From contig JAUWFP010000003.1 of assembly GCA_030606845.1 (NCBI GenBank), positions 1-26,127 of the forward strand: 26,127 nucleotides of DNA, in the 5' to 3' direction. Position 1 is the first letter of the stretch, and every line of letters starts with the position of its first letter. The stretch comes from Anaerolineales bacterium (lineage in GTDB: Bacteria > Chloroflexota > Anaerolineae > Anaerolineales > E44-bin32). The notes beneath the pieces are model-generated. The model had not been told where the DNA came from. It saw only the letters and a list, made by a program, of their open reading frames with translations, and did no database searches. The position numbers and the translations under genes were made by a program. Below are positions 7,112-15,261 of this stretch, one piece after another.

Positions 7112-9331
7112 TCACTCTTGCACTTCGATGCGCCCCGCCCCTTTCGCCGTCACCTGACCGATACGTGCCGCAGTTGTTACTCCCCGCACATGCAATGCCG
7201 CCAATAGAGCATCGACACGGCCCTCTGGCAAACTGATTAAGAGTCCCCCGGATGTTTGCGCGTCGGCGAGGATTAGCTGCTCCACTCGTGAGATGGCGGG
7301 CGCGAATATCACGTGGTCGGAGACGTAGGTCAGGTTGTTGAGCGTACCGCCGGGCACCGCGCCTGCGCCTGCCAGGTCCCAAGCAGCGGGCAATGTCGGT
7401 ATTGTGCTCGCGGAGAGAGCCACATCCACCTGGCTGCCTGCAGCCATCTCGCGCAGGTGACCTAAAAGTCCAAAACCCGTAATATCCGTGCATGCGTTTG
7501 CCCCAACTTCCACCATCGCTTCACAGGCTGCGCGATTGAGGGTCGCCATCAACTCGCCGGCTTCCCGGGCGATAATTTCGTCTGCCAAACCGCTCTTTAC
7601 TGCGGTGGAGATGATGCCGACGCCGAGCGGTTTGGTGAGGACAAGTGCATCTCCCGGCAAAGCTGCGCTGTTGGGGATCACCTGATCGGGGTGGACAATT
7701 CCGGTAACAGCCAAACCGAATTTTGGCTCTACGTCTTCAACCGTGTGTCCACCGATAATGCTGATACCTGCCTCGGCAGCCTTATCGTGCGCCCCGCGCA
7801 GGATCGCTTCGAGCACCCATAACGGCAGACGCTTATCGGGAAAGCCGACGATGTTCAGCGCAAACAATGGACGAGCGCCCATCGCATAGATATCAGAGAG
7901 CGAGTTTGCCGCGGAGATAGCACCGAACATATAGGGATCATCTACGATGGGCGTAAAGAAATCTACTGTCTGGACGATCGCGATTTCATCGCTGACACGA
8001 TAGACTGCAGCGTCATCTGCTGTGTCCGTCCCGATGAGAACATCAGGATCCATCGCCGGGGGAAGAGCGGCCAGGATTTCCTCCAAAGCCTGGGGGCGCA
8101 GTTTGCACGCGCAACCCAGGCCGTGCGTGTAATGCGTAAGCTTATACTCACCCTTCTCGATCGTGCCTTCTAGAACACTTCCGCCCGACCCTGGCAGTAA
8201 CCGTCGGACAGCCTCAGACACGATACCAGCAGCCCGATCGACGTCCTCGGACGACGTGCCTCGCCCCACCGAAAAGCGGATTGTGCCCATCGCCCAGTCG
8301 ATCGGCACCTGCATCGCCTCGAGCACGGTCGATACGTCAATGCCCTCTGCGTGGCAAGCGGCTCCAGCCGAAGCCGCCACCTGCTCTCCAATCTCCGCTA
8401 GAAGCGTGTTGGCTTCGATGCCATGGAAGCTCAAACTCAGCGTGTTAGGCAATCGTTTCTCGGGGTGGCCGTTCAACCTGACCACCTGTTCACCTAATTC
8501 AGTCGCGATGGCATCGTGAAGATGATCGCGCATCGCCAGAAAATGTTCCCCGTTCTTGTCCAGATCGCGGGCGGCCAGCATACAAGCCCGGCCCAACCCG
8601 ACGATGCCGAGCACGTTCTCGGTCCCTGGCCGGCGGTCGCCCTCGTGGTCTGCCCCGTGAAGTTGTTTGGTAAGCGCAGTGCCGCCGCGGATATAGAGCG
8701 CGCCGATCCCCTTGGGCGCGTATACCTTGTGTCCGGCGATCGATAGCAAGTCCACCCCGAGCGCGTCTACATCTACCGGGATTTTTCCAATCGACTGGGC
8801 GGCGTCGGTGTGCATCAAGGCGCCGTGCTGGTGGGCAATCGCAGCAAGGTCAGCGACGGGCTCGATTGTGCCCACTTCGTTGTTGGCATGCATCACGGTC
8901 ACGAGTACCGTGTCCGGCGTGATGGCCCGCTCCAGATCGGCAGGATCGACAAGGCCATGCTCATCGACCTCCAGAACTGTCAAACGAAACCCTTGCCTTT
9001 CCAGCCACCTACAGACTTCGATGACCGCCGGGTGCTCCACGGCTGAGGTGATGATATGGTTGCCCCGTTCCCGAAGTGCCAGCGCAGCGCCCTTGATCGC
9101 GTAGTTGTTGCTTTCAGTGCCGCCGCTCGTGAAGACCAATTCAACGGGCCGGCAGCCGATCAGCGCGGCAACCTCAGCGCGTGCGGTCGCAACAGCCCGT
9201 TTCGTGACAACCCCGTATGGATGACTGCTCGAGGGGTTTCCGAAGCGCTCATAGAGGTAGGGTGCCATTGCTTCGGCAACCTCCTGGGCGATGGGAGTAG
9301 TGGCGTTGTAATCTAAATAGATAGTGTCCAT
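7112..9331 (-). CDS. cysteine desulfurase (NifS-like) - selenide, water dikinase (SelD) fusion
   Basis: A single 739-residue frame containing two complete enzymes. Residues 1-380 are a class V aminotransferase: GGTESNNYAIKG, HTDAAQSIGK, the PLP lysine in GHKVYAPKG (Lys202) and the catalytic Cys326 in SAGAACH. After a short linker (about 380-396), SelD begins at EYKLTHYTHGLGCACK. Cys407 and Lys410 match the essential Cys17 and Lys20 of E. coli SelD. DDAAVY, GGHTVEDVEPKFG, DITGFGLLGH and the terminal TSGGLL motif follow. The desulfurase or selenocysteine lyase half can release selenide, and SelD converts it with ATP to selenophosphate for selenocysteine or 2-selenouridine. I prefer the ATG at 9331, where NifS homology starts; a longer frame opens at 9448. 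The active position is Cys, not selenocysteine. No selA, selB or selU lies in the window. Confidence 0.93.
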   Translation of the reverse strand: MDTIYLDYNATTPIAQEVAEAMAPYLYERFGNPSSSHPYGVVTKRAVATARAEVAALIGCRPVELVFTSGGTESNNYAIKGAALALRERGNHIITSAVEHPAVIEVCRWLERQGFRLTVLEVDEHGLVDPADLERAITPDTVLVTVMHANNEVGTIEPVADLAAIAHQHGALMHTDAAQSIGKIPVDVDALGVDLLSIAGHKVYAPKGIGALYIRGGTALTKQLHGADHEGDRRPGTENVLGIVGLGRACMLAARDLDKNGEHFLAMRDHLHDAIATELGEQVVRLNGHPEKRLPNTLSLSFHGIEANTLLAEIGEQVAASAGAACHAEGIDVSTVLEAMQVPIDWAMGTIRFSVGRGTSSEDVDRAAGIVSEAVRRLLPGSGGSVLEGTIEKGEYKLTHYTHGLGCACKLRPQALEEILAALPPAMDPDVLIGTDTADDAAVYRVSDEIAIVQTVDFFTPIVDDPYMFGAISAANSLSDIYAMGARPLFALNIVGFPDKRLPLWVLEAILRGAHDKAAEAGISIIGGHTVEDVEPKFGLAVTGIVHPDQVIPNSAALPGDALVLTKPLGVGIISTAVKSGLADEIIAREAGELMATLNRAACEAMVEVGANACTDITGFGLLGHLREMAAGSQVDVALSASTIPTLPAAWDLAGAGAVPGGTLNNLTYVSDHVIFAPAISRVEQLILADAQTSGGLLISLPEGRVDALLAALHVRGVTTAARIGQVTAKGAGRIEVQE

Positions 9332-9563
9332 ATCACCGACCTGCCAATCCCCTGAGAAATGCGGGCGATCGCTTAGAGCCTTCTCAAATACAGTCCAAAG
9401 GGTTTTATGAATTATTCCACGTTGCATTCGGTTGAACAACCCAGGCAAACACCGCTCCTGGTGATTGGCCGGACATCAAAGGGATCAACTCTGCCAAGAT
9501 AACTAACGCATCCTATGTACAATTTCAGCCAGGACCGCGCTGATTCTGAGTTTTTACATAAAA

Positions 9564-9593
9564 AACCGAGCCAGTGTGCCAACTGGCTCGGTT
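9564..9593 (-). terminator. rho-independent terminator of the padR-HAAS pair
   Basis: A 12-bp perfect stem (AACCGAGCCAGT / ACTGGCTCGGTT) with a 6-nt loop is followed on the minus strand by a T-run, directly downstream of the HAAS gene. Confidence 0.85.
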
Positions 9594-9625
9594 GCTAGTG
9601 ATCTCTTGTGACAGATGGGTCAAAC

Positions 9626-10633
9626 TTAGCTAGGGGGCATCGTCTCTGGAGAAAATCCGCTCTTCAGATTCGCTCGAACCAGACGGAAGATCATCACCAC
9701 CGTCTCAAGAGATGTGATGATCAGCGCCACGCCAAAAGCCATTCGGAACGCCGCCATGCCAATAACCTGCCAATCACCGTTGGTACTGTCAGGGAGCTGT
9801 TCGAGAGCGGTGAAAAAACCACTCGCTCCGTGTTCCGCCAACCAGGCAGAGTGCCCATGAACCAGCAGGAAAAGGATGGTGATGCTCAGCAAATTAGCGG
9901 CTATTTTCGCGATCCGGGTGAATGTTCCCCAGCGCCCTTGCCAGAGCAGGTAGACATCCAACCCGATGCCAAACAACAGCGAAAAAGTGATCAATCCAAT
10001 GTACTGGGCGATCACTGGATTGGTAAAGAGTTCGCTGCCGAAAGTTGTCACGAACCCAATGCTCTCTGGGAAGAAGCTCAGGACGACCAGGAGTATGATG
10101 CCCATGGTGATGCCGAAAATTCTCTCCCCTCTGTTAACAGTTGCAGACTCGCTGATCTCGGGGAGGCTGACCGGATCCCAGGGTTCGCCTTCAGTTTCAG
10201 GACGGACTTCAAACCACTGCAATATCACAAACACGATGACCAACATCCCTAATGCAGCTGGAATGCTGTTCAGCAGACCCACCATGGCTTCCAGAGGGGC
10301 AATTGGTTCTTGAGCGATAAAGTACCCAACCCCCAAGGCCAGCAATTGCGCTCCCAGCACCGCCGCCAAGACGATCCCGGCTAACAGCCGGAACAACGGG
10401 TATAGCGGGGGTCCGATCAGGTATTGCCCCTCGGGATAGTAGGAGGCCGCCACCGTTTTGGGGGGACCAAACTCTTTCAGCAACTCGACAACCTCGGCTT
10501 CGGTCGGCTCCTGACCCGCTCGATCTTCCAACGCATCGATCAGCGAGGAACGCAGCTCGACTTGGATATCTGACCGGTTCTTGCGCGGCAAGTGCCGCCC
10601 GACCTCATAGACATATCGATCAATCAGACTCAT
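9626..10633 (-). CDS. HAAS-domain multipass membrane protein paired with PadR
   Basis: A 335-residue protein. Residues 1-75 form a cytoplasmic helical HAAS/DUF1700-like domain: IDRYVYEVGRHLPRKNRSDI, then EVVELLKEFGPPKTVAASY. About six hydrophobic segments follow, starting near residues 78, 118, 172, 205, 240 and 300. GGAG lies 8 nt upstream of the ATG, and the gene overlaps the end of the PadR gene by 14 nt. PadR genes are very often followed by such membrane proteins, and the pair is thought to link a membrane or envelope signal to PadR repression. No enzymatic residues are evident. The exact ligand and target are unknown. Confidence 0.85.
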   Translation of the reverse strand: MSLIDRYVYEVGRHLPRKNRSDIQVELRSSLIDALEDRAGQEPTEAEVVELLKEFGPPKTVAASYYPEGQYLIGPPLYPLFRLLAGIVLAAVLGAQLLALGVGYFIAQEPIAPLEAMVGLLNSIPAALGMLVIVFVILQWFEVRPETEGEPWDPVSLPEISESATVNRGERIFGITMGIILLVVLSFFPESIGFVTTFGSELFTNPVIAQYIGLITFSLLFGIGLDVYLLWQGRWGTFTRIAKIAANLLSITILFLLVHGHSAWLAEHGASGFFTALEQLPDSTNGDWQVIGMAAFRMAFGVALIITSLETVVMIFRLVRANLKSGFSPETMPPS

Positions 10634-10997
10634 TGTTTTCTCCTCTCATGGATGTTCCGTCCAGCAGTCCATCCAATACAGTCGTCAGGTCGCGCCACTC
10701 CGCCTTTAGCAACTCCAGCAGACTTGAACCAGCCGGGCTGATTTCGTAGTAGCGTCGAGGCCGCGAGCCTTCAACATTCCATTCGCTTTGCAGCAGCCCC
10801 TGGGATTCCAGCCTCCTCAGCAAGGGATAGAGCGTTCCCTGCTCGATGTCCAGTCCGCGCTCAGCCAGGTTGTTTATCAACGCATACCCGTATTTTGCCT
10901 CCTTCAGCTGGCTGAGTGTGGCCAAGACCAGGATGCCTCGGCGGAGTTCCTGCGTAAGCTTTGCGTTTAGTTCTTGCAGCTCTTTTTCTTTCATCAT
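10620..10997 (-). CDS. PadR-family transcriptional regulator (leaderless start)
   Basis: A 125-residue winged-helix regulator: RRGILVLATLSQLKEAKYGYALINNL (helices 1-2), GTLYPLLRRLESQGLLQSEW (recognition helix), SRPRRYYEIS (wing), and a C-terminal dimerisation helix. A longer frame starts at 11006, but that ATG lies inside the perfect -10 box. The first usable codons are therefore the ATG at 10997 or the adjacent one at 10994, at or near the predicted transcription start. This makes the mRNA leaderless. It is translationally linked to the HAAS gene by a 14-nt overlap. Autorepression through the palindrome in its own promoter spacer is likely but inferred. Confidence 0.87.
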   Translation of the reverse strand: MMKEKELQELNAKLTQELRRGILVLATLSQLKEAKYGYALINNLAERGLDIEQGTLYPLLRRLESQGLLQSEWNVEGSRPRRYYEISPAGSSLLELLKAEWRDLTTVLDGLLDGTSMRGENNESD

Positions 10998-11004
10998 GCT
11001 TCGC

Positions 11005-11034
11005 ATTATACTGTGTATTACACTGTATTGTCAA
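11005..11034 (-). promoter_or_regulatory. consensus promoter with 21-bp PadR-type operator in the spacer
   Basis: On the minus strand a perfect -35 TTGACA (11029-11034) and a perfect -10 TATAAT (11005-11010) are 18 nt apart. A palindrome at 11008-11028 (outer arms ATAC/GTAT, inner arms GTGTA/TACAC, one mismatched pair, central A) fills the spacer and enters the -10 box. A bound dimer would block RNA polymerase directly. The -10 ends 7 nt before the chosen padR ATG. Confidence 0.8.
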
Positions 11035-11080
11035 GTTAACAATATTATCCAATTCAAACGTGGGCGTTCAAATAAAAACA

Positions 11081-11100
11081 AAGCGCCCTCGCGGGCGCTT
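11081..11100 (-). terminator. rho-independent terminator of the merR/tipA-like gene
   Basis: An 8-bp perfect stem AAGCGCCC/GGGCGCTT with a 4-nt loop is followed on the minus strand by a T-rich tract (TTGTTTTTATTT). It lies 55 nt after the MerR-family stop. Confidence 0.8.
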
Positions 11101-11155
11101 CTGCTCCTGTCAATTGTACTTTTCCTTCTCCTATCCTACTTCCATAAATTGAAGA

Positions 11156-11902
11156 CTACTCGTTTTGGTCACAGTAAATGTGCACCGCCTCCCGCGCGAA
11201 GGCCGCCCCGCCCTCGCGAATCTTCTCGTAATTAACGGAAAAACGAGGGTCTTGTACCCAGTTATCTGCCAAGCCACGCAGGAAGCTGAGTTCGCAGGTG
11301 TAGAAATATGTATTGAGGTAGGCAAGATACTCACCTACAGCAGCCTGGACATCTGCGTCGTCTGTGGATGCGTTGGAATCCTTACCAACCATCCTGACCG
11401 TCAAACGGCTGCCCTCAGCCTTGATAGCCTCCTTCTGCTCTTCAGAATAGCTGGACCACTTCGCCTGCGACTCGGCGAACTTGGGTGAGTCACCCCAGCG
11501 CTCCTGAACTTCGTCTTCATACTGGCTTTCGTCGAAACCATCGAAAATATCTCTATCCGACATGGGGCCTTCTCCCTTGACTGATGCAACTGTTTTGTCG
11601 AGCGTATCGATCAGCGTTTCCAACCTTCGCACCTTGCCCTGGAGCGCCGACCGGTGGTTTTCCAATGCGTTTAGCAAGTCGTAATTCGGCCCGTTCATGA
11701 TGAGCTCGATTTCCTTCAAAGGCACATCCAACTCACGGAAGAACAGGATCTGCTGCAAACGCAGCAGGCTATCTTGATCGTAGTAGCGATAGCCGTTATC
11801 CCCGGTCAGGGCTGGATCCAACAACCCGATCTCATCATAGTAGCGGATCGTTCGGGTTGTCACGCCGGCCAGGTCAGAGATTTCTTTGATCGTGTATGCC
11901 AT
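11156..11902 (-). CDS. MerR-family regulator with TipAS ligand-binding domain
   Basis: A 248-residue protein. The N-terminal MerR winged helix reads AYTIKEISDLAGVTTRTIRY, followed by DPALTGDNGYRYYDQDSLLRL. A coiled-coil dimerisation helix spans about 75-110. The C-terminal TipAS domain (about 125-248) has QERWGDSPKFAES, YSEEQKEAI and the closing INYEKI-like helix. TipA-type proteins bind thiopeptide antibiotics or other hydrophobic cations and then activate promoters with overlong spacers. The ATG at 11902 has AGGGA 6 nt upstream; the in-frame TTG at 11914 is less likely. Its own promoter has the 19-bp MerR spacer, so autoregulation is expected. No resistance gene is obviously linked, and other targets would lie outside the visible promoters. 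Confidence 0.9.
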   Translation of the reverse strand: MAYTIKEISDLAGVTTRTIRYYDEIGLLDPALTGDNGYRYYDQDSLLRLQQILFFRELDVPLKEIELIMNGPNYDLLNALENHRSALQGKVRRLETLIDTLDKTVASVKGEGPMSDRDIFDGFDESQYEDEVQERWGDSPKFAESQAKWSSYSEEQKEAIKAEGSRLTVRMVGKDSNASTDDADVQAAVGEYLAYLNTYFYTCELSFLRGLADNWVQDPRFSVNYEKIREGGAAFAREAVHIYCDQNE

Positions 11903-11923
11903 GGTATCCCTCAAGGGTAATTG

Positions 11924-11954
11924 ATCCTACCCCTTAACGTAACGTCAATGTCAA
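11924..11954 (-). promoter_or_regulatory. MerR-type promoter with 19-bp spacer and palindromic operator
   Basis: The -35 TTGACA (11949-11954) and -10 TAGGAT (11924-11929) are 19 nt apart instead of the usual 17, the hallmark of promoters twisted open by MerR proteins. A near-perfect palindrome TTAACGT-A-ACGTCAA (11934-11948, one mismatch) fills the spacer. It lies just upstream of the MerR/TipAS gene and so is probably its own control site. Confidence 0.8.
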
Positions 11955-11986
11955 GCCCAGGGTTGAAGATACATAAAATGGCCATC

Positions 11987-12004
11987 CGAAGCGATCGCGC
12001 TTCG
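11987..12004 (-). terminator. weak hairpin after the GH38 gene
   Basis: A 7-bp perfect stem CGAAGCG/CGCTTCG with a 4-nt loop lies 36 nt downstream of the mannosidase stop. The minus strand has no clear T-run after it (GATGGCCATTTTA), so termination is only suggested. Confidence 0.4.
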
Positions 12005-12039
12005 CACACACCCCTCCCTGCTTTGAAAGAGAATCTTTG

Positions 12040-14451
12040 TCAGTCGAGTATAAGTCGGAGCGTTGTAAGAGTATCGGTAAGCGAAAGGGCGATCTTCCCC
12101 TTTTTCACTTCCAACGATTTGATTTCCCGCTCCCGGGCATCACACAGCGAGGCTGCTTGTATCGGGTGCTTCGGAAGGTGAATGGTCACAGGTGATTGTG
12201 GAATCTGATAAGCACGCAGGCGCAGGATGAAACCCTCTCCTCGATGGGCAGCTTTAAAGGCAGCAATCCGTACAGGCTTTGGCGCATCGATCTCGATCTG
12301 TCCCTGGACATGCTCTTGATACAAAAAAGCATCTCTTTTCCCCAAGTAGCGATCCTTCACCTGATCGGCGATCGCCTCTAATCGGTTTTCCTGCCAACCG
12401 CCGTCTTTGGTGAAACCAAAGGCATATTCAAACGCGCAGGCTTGTTTCTCAAAACCCTTGGCAGGGTTGGCGGGGATGCCCATCACCCCGAATGCTGTTT
12501 CGTGCAAAGCATTGCGCAGGGCGATGAACTCAATGGCCTCACGCTTAAGACTGGCGACCGCAGTGGGCTGAGTAGCAAAGAAGGCAAAGCCCGGTTGATC
12601 GGGATGGCTGTATGCATGCGCGAAGGATTGCATCGACCAGTAGGTCGGGTTGTAGTCCTTTTCCAGGGGACGCTTCACCACCCCACCCGGTTGAGCCATC
12701 GCCAATTCTTGCTGATGGATTGCAGGATGGAAGCGGATGGTCATCGTGCATTTCGCGGGTGCCCGTCCAGTAATCCGTCCAAATACAAGGGGGGAATCTG
12801 CAAAGAACAAGGTTTCCCGGAGGATGGTTTCTCCTTTAATTTCAAATTCACTGCTCACCCGCAGGCAATCTTCCTCTTCAACAACACTTAGGGCGATAAA
12901 CTGTTCACTGGCTGCAGTTAGCTCTTTGAAATGCCCACCCTTGAATTCGTGCCCCATACGCCATAGACCGCCGGAATCTGCATAAGTGACAATGTCATTA
13001 GATATGTCGCCGAGCATCTCCTGACCAGCAAACACCCCATGCGTGATGCCGCCACCCCGATTCTCGTCCAGTTCGATCTGATAATGCGGGGTGTTGATGC
13101 GGACGATGTGATCTTTTTTATCCCATTGCGGCAATTCCGATCGCTTATTTGCAGACGTTTGGCTTGATGCCAAAGGCGAGAGCCGCTCACAAAGTGCTTT
13201 CGTGTGGTCAAGAATACCTTCCAACCAAGGATAGGATTCGGCCTCCATGACATCATCGGGGGATGTGCCGGTGATGAGATCATGATGGTTGGAAACTGCT
13301 AATGTCCACCAGTCTTCTGCAAGCTGCTCTTGAATGCGTGTGTTTTGCCCTTCCAGAAAAGCCAATCGTTCCGTAAGTACTAGTTGATCAAGCGCTTGAT
13401 GTGCGATCTTTTTCAAATAGGGTCGGGCGGTGTAAAAGCCGGTCCAATAAGGATTGGGATCCAACTCCTGAAGGAGAGGCAGTTGATCCCGATGGCAATC
13501 CACCAAATCAAGGTAGTCATCAAGCGTGGCATTCACCGCCCAGATGCCGGAACGAGGATATTCCTGCTGGTTGTAGCGGTCGAGGATTTCAACCAGGTTC
13601 TCAATCGGTGGGACGAAATCAAACCCAATGGGGCAGAAGTGATAGGGTGTTCTCGCCAGCGGGGCAAGCTGTGTGTAAAAGCTCTCGATCTTTTTGCGAA
13701 CATTGCGAGATGAAGCATCCTTGAAATAAAGAGGGAACAGATAAACACGCGTGATGCCTCGCGCGGCGAGTAAATCCCCCTGACCGTAGTTAAATGCGTT
13801 CCAGTGGCAGAGTATTTCCGCGCCGTTGGTATCACGCCAGATGAAATCCTGGGTCTTGATACGTTGTCCAAGCAATTCCGCGCTGGAGCCTTCTCTAGGG
13901 AAATTCCTGGCTAATTCATAATCGCAGCCGGCAAAGTACATGCCATCGATGCGCGTTAAGGCGGTGCGCTCAAAACCCGCGGCGCGCAGCAAACTAGGCA
14001 GAGCGGGTGTGCACCCAAAGCTGTCGGTGAAATAGGCGGTGCGCGGTTCCTGATGCACGCCTATGGAGCGCAACCATTCCTGTCCGAGCAGGAAATCCCG
14101 CAGAAGAGCTTCTTCACCAGGAAGGAGGGTGTCGGCGGTGGTCACACCGCTGCTCGTCATCCACAGCCGACCTTGGTTCATCAGTTCACGGATTCGCTCG
14201 TGATTATCAGGGTTGCGTTGCCAATACATCCGCAGGAAGAAAACACATTCAACCGAGTAGCGGCGGCGAGGTTCTCTCTCCAGCCACGCCAAGGCCTGAT
14301 CGAGATTGTTCTGGATGAAGTCATCATAGTATTGTTCAGATGTTTTCAACCAATTGGGATCCCAGTGGCTGGATTCGGCGAAGACAATGATTTTCCCCGC
14401 TTCCGTGGGAATGCCTAAGGTCTCACGTAGTTGCGCTTCTGGTTTGTGCAT
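12040..14451 (-). CDS. GH38-family alpha-mannosidase
   Basis: An 803-residue enzyme of glycoside hydrolase family 38, without a signal peptide and therefore probably cytoplasmic. The zinc site is formed by His29 and Asp31 (SSHWDPNW), Asp143 in YFTDSFGCTPALPSLL (also the expected nucleophile) and His390 in SNHHDLITGTS. A helical mid-domain follows (about 330-410). The C-terminal half (about 450-803) is the all-beta mannosidase region, beginning HIVRINTPHYQIELDENRGGG. The family hydrolyses alpha-mannosides with retention of configuration. The substrate could be mannan, N-glycan fragments or mannosylglycerate. It stands alone on the minus strand with no sugar transporter nearby. The ATG at 14451 has no clear Shine-Dalgarno site, and a GATAAT -10 with TTGCCT 18 nt upstream is a possible promoter. 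Confidence 0.9.
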   Translation of the reverse strand: MHKPEAQLRETLGIPTEAGKIIVFAESSHWDPNWLKTSEQYYDDFIQNNLDQALAWLEREPRRRYSVECVFFLRMYWQRNPDNHERIRELMNQGRLWMTSSGVTTADTLLPGEEALLRDFLLGQEWLRSIGVHQEPRTAYFTDSFGCTPALPSLLRAAGFERTALTRIDGMYFAGCDYELARNFPREGSSAELLGQRIKTQDFIWRDTNGAEILCHWNAFNYGQGDLLAARGITRVYLFPLYFKDASSRNVRKKIESFYTQLAPLARTPYHFCPIGFDFVPPIENLVEILDRYNQQEYPRSGIWAVNATLDDYLDLVDCHRDQLPLLQELDPNPYWTGFYTARPYLKKIAHQALDQLVLTERLAFLEGQNTRIQEQLAEDWWTLAVSNHHDLITGTSPDDVMEAESYPWLEGILDHTKALCERLSPLASSQTSANKRSELPQWDKKDHIVRINTPHYQIELDENRGGGITHGVFAGQEMLGDISNDIVTYADSGGLWRMGHEFKGGHFKELTAASEQFIALSVVEEEDCLRVSSEFEIKGETILRETLFFADSPLVFGRITGRAPAKCTMTIRFHPAIHQQELAMAQPGGVVKRPLEKDYNPTYWSMQSFAHAYSHPDQPGFAFFATQPTAVASLKREAIEFIALRNALHETAFGVMGIPANPAKGFEKQACAFEYAFGFTKDGGWQENRLEAIADQVKDRYLGKRDAFLYQEHVQGQIEIDAPKPVRIAAFKAAHRGEGFILRLRAYQIPQSPVTIHLPKHPIQAASLCDAREREIKSLEVKKGKIALSLTDTLTTLRLILD

Positions 14452-14690
14452 GATTAGAGGAGATCTATTATCCTCGCGATTGCGTCACCGAGGCAATTAT
14501 CCTGTTACTTGCTACTTATGTCATTTGTAAAAGGAAAACACACTCAGGGCTCCCACATCCTTCGGTCACCCGCACTTTCCATATTTAACTCCTCAATAAA
14601 CACTTATTCTGTGTTGTCCTTTCGTTTCAGAGATGTGTACGGGAATTCGGCATTAATAGCTTGAAGCATTCCAAACAATTCAATCAAGGG

Positions 14691-15218
14691 TTAAAACGCC
14701 TTCGGGTCAGCTCCACTGCACGCCTTCTCTTCTGATTCTGCAGAATGGGACTCATCAGCAACAAGAAAGGGTTGCAGTAACTCCGGATCGCCTAATATCT
14801 AAGTGCCCCGCAAAACATTGTTATCAATGGTGATACCGCTCCAGCCATACACCGAAAGATACGGAGCTTCTTCAAGGACCGTACGGCGGTCGCCAGCAAA
14901 GGTGTTAGCCAGGGTCTTGCTGATAAAGTCTCCAGTCTGCGCGCTATGGCGTAATCACCAAGGATCTGGCGAATCCCGATCCTCGACCAATCCTTCATTG
15001 CCGACTTGTGAATTTGCGGTTTCCTCTGAAGCCCGCATGCCGGTCAGTATGTCAGTCTTGCTGAAGCACAGAGTCCTCACCTTCCCGAGCGATCCGACCG
15101 ATTGGGCACGATGAACAAGCGCTCCCAGTTTGGTAATATCCTCTCTCCCAACCGTACAGGTCACAACAATCAATAAAAAGGCAGCCAGGCGCAATACGAA
15201 AAACGATAGAAATCGCAT
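14691..15218 (-). pseudogene. P-type cation ATPase remnant with two in-frame stops
   Basis: In one minus-strand frame the reading begins with a membrane helix. It continues REDITKLGALVHRAQSVGSL and then GKVRTLCFSKTDILTG, which aligns by eye with the P-type ATPase phosphorylation region where DKTGTLT is expected. The phosphorylated Asp is Ser here. The same frame is cut by TGA (14955-14957), continues as ISKTLANTFAGDRRTVLEEA then PYLSVYGWSGITIDNNVLRG, hits TAG (14799-14801), and resumes ILGDPELLQPFL, ending with TAA at 14691. The pieces after the stops match the nucleotide-binding domain (the F/L-S-xxx-WSG motif, then LGxPExLxP). The N-terminal actuator and most C-terminal parts are absent. 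Catalytic loss plus two stops mark it as dead. The 239 nt downstream (14452-14690) show nothing further. Confidence 0.7.
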
Positions 15219-15223
15219 CGATT

Positions 15224-15261
15224 AGTAAATTACCCCGCAGCAAGCTACGGGGCAGTTTACT
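15224..15261. repeat. long imperfect inverted repeat (hairpin)
   Basis: Arms of about 18 nt beginning AGTAAATTACCCCG and ending in the complementary GGGGCAGTTTACT pair around a 2-nt loop, with about three non-Watson-Crick positions. It abuts the start of the P-type ATPase remnant. No T-run follows on either strand, so it is not a classic terminator. It may be a structured scar or the end of a small element. Confidence 0.5.

Noticed and set aside
7029..7493. 154-codon minus-strand frame
   Set aside because: It overlaps the SelD half of the fusion in another frame. Arg/Gly/Cys-rich composition is typical of a frame shadow.
9608..10252. 214-codon plus-strand frame
   Set aside because: It is antisense to the HAAS membrane-protein gene, is polar and low in order, and is explained as a shadow frame.
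12442..12891. 149-codon plus-strand frame inside the mannosidase gene
   Set aside because: Antisense shadow of a clear GH38 frame.
14955..14957. In-frame TGA in the P-type ATPase frame as a possible selenocysteine codon, given SelD in the window
   Set aside because: The frame also contains a TAG stop and has lost the catalytic Asp. No convincing SECIS hairpin was seen right after the TGA. Pseudogene decay explains it better.
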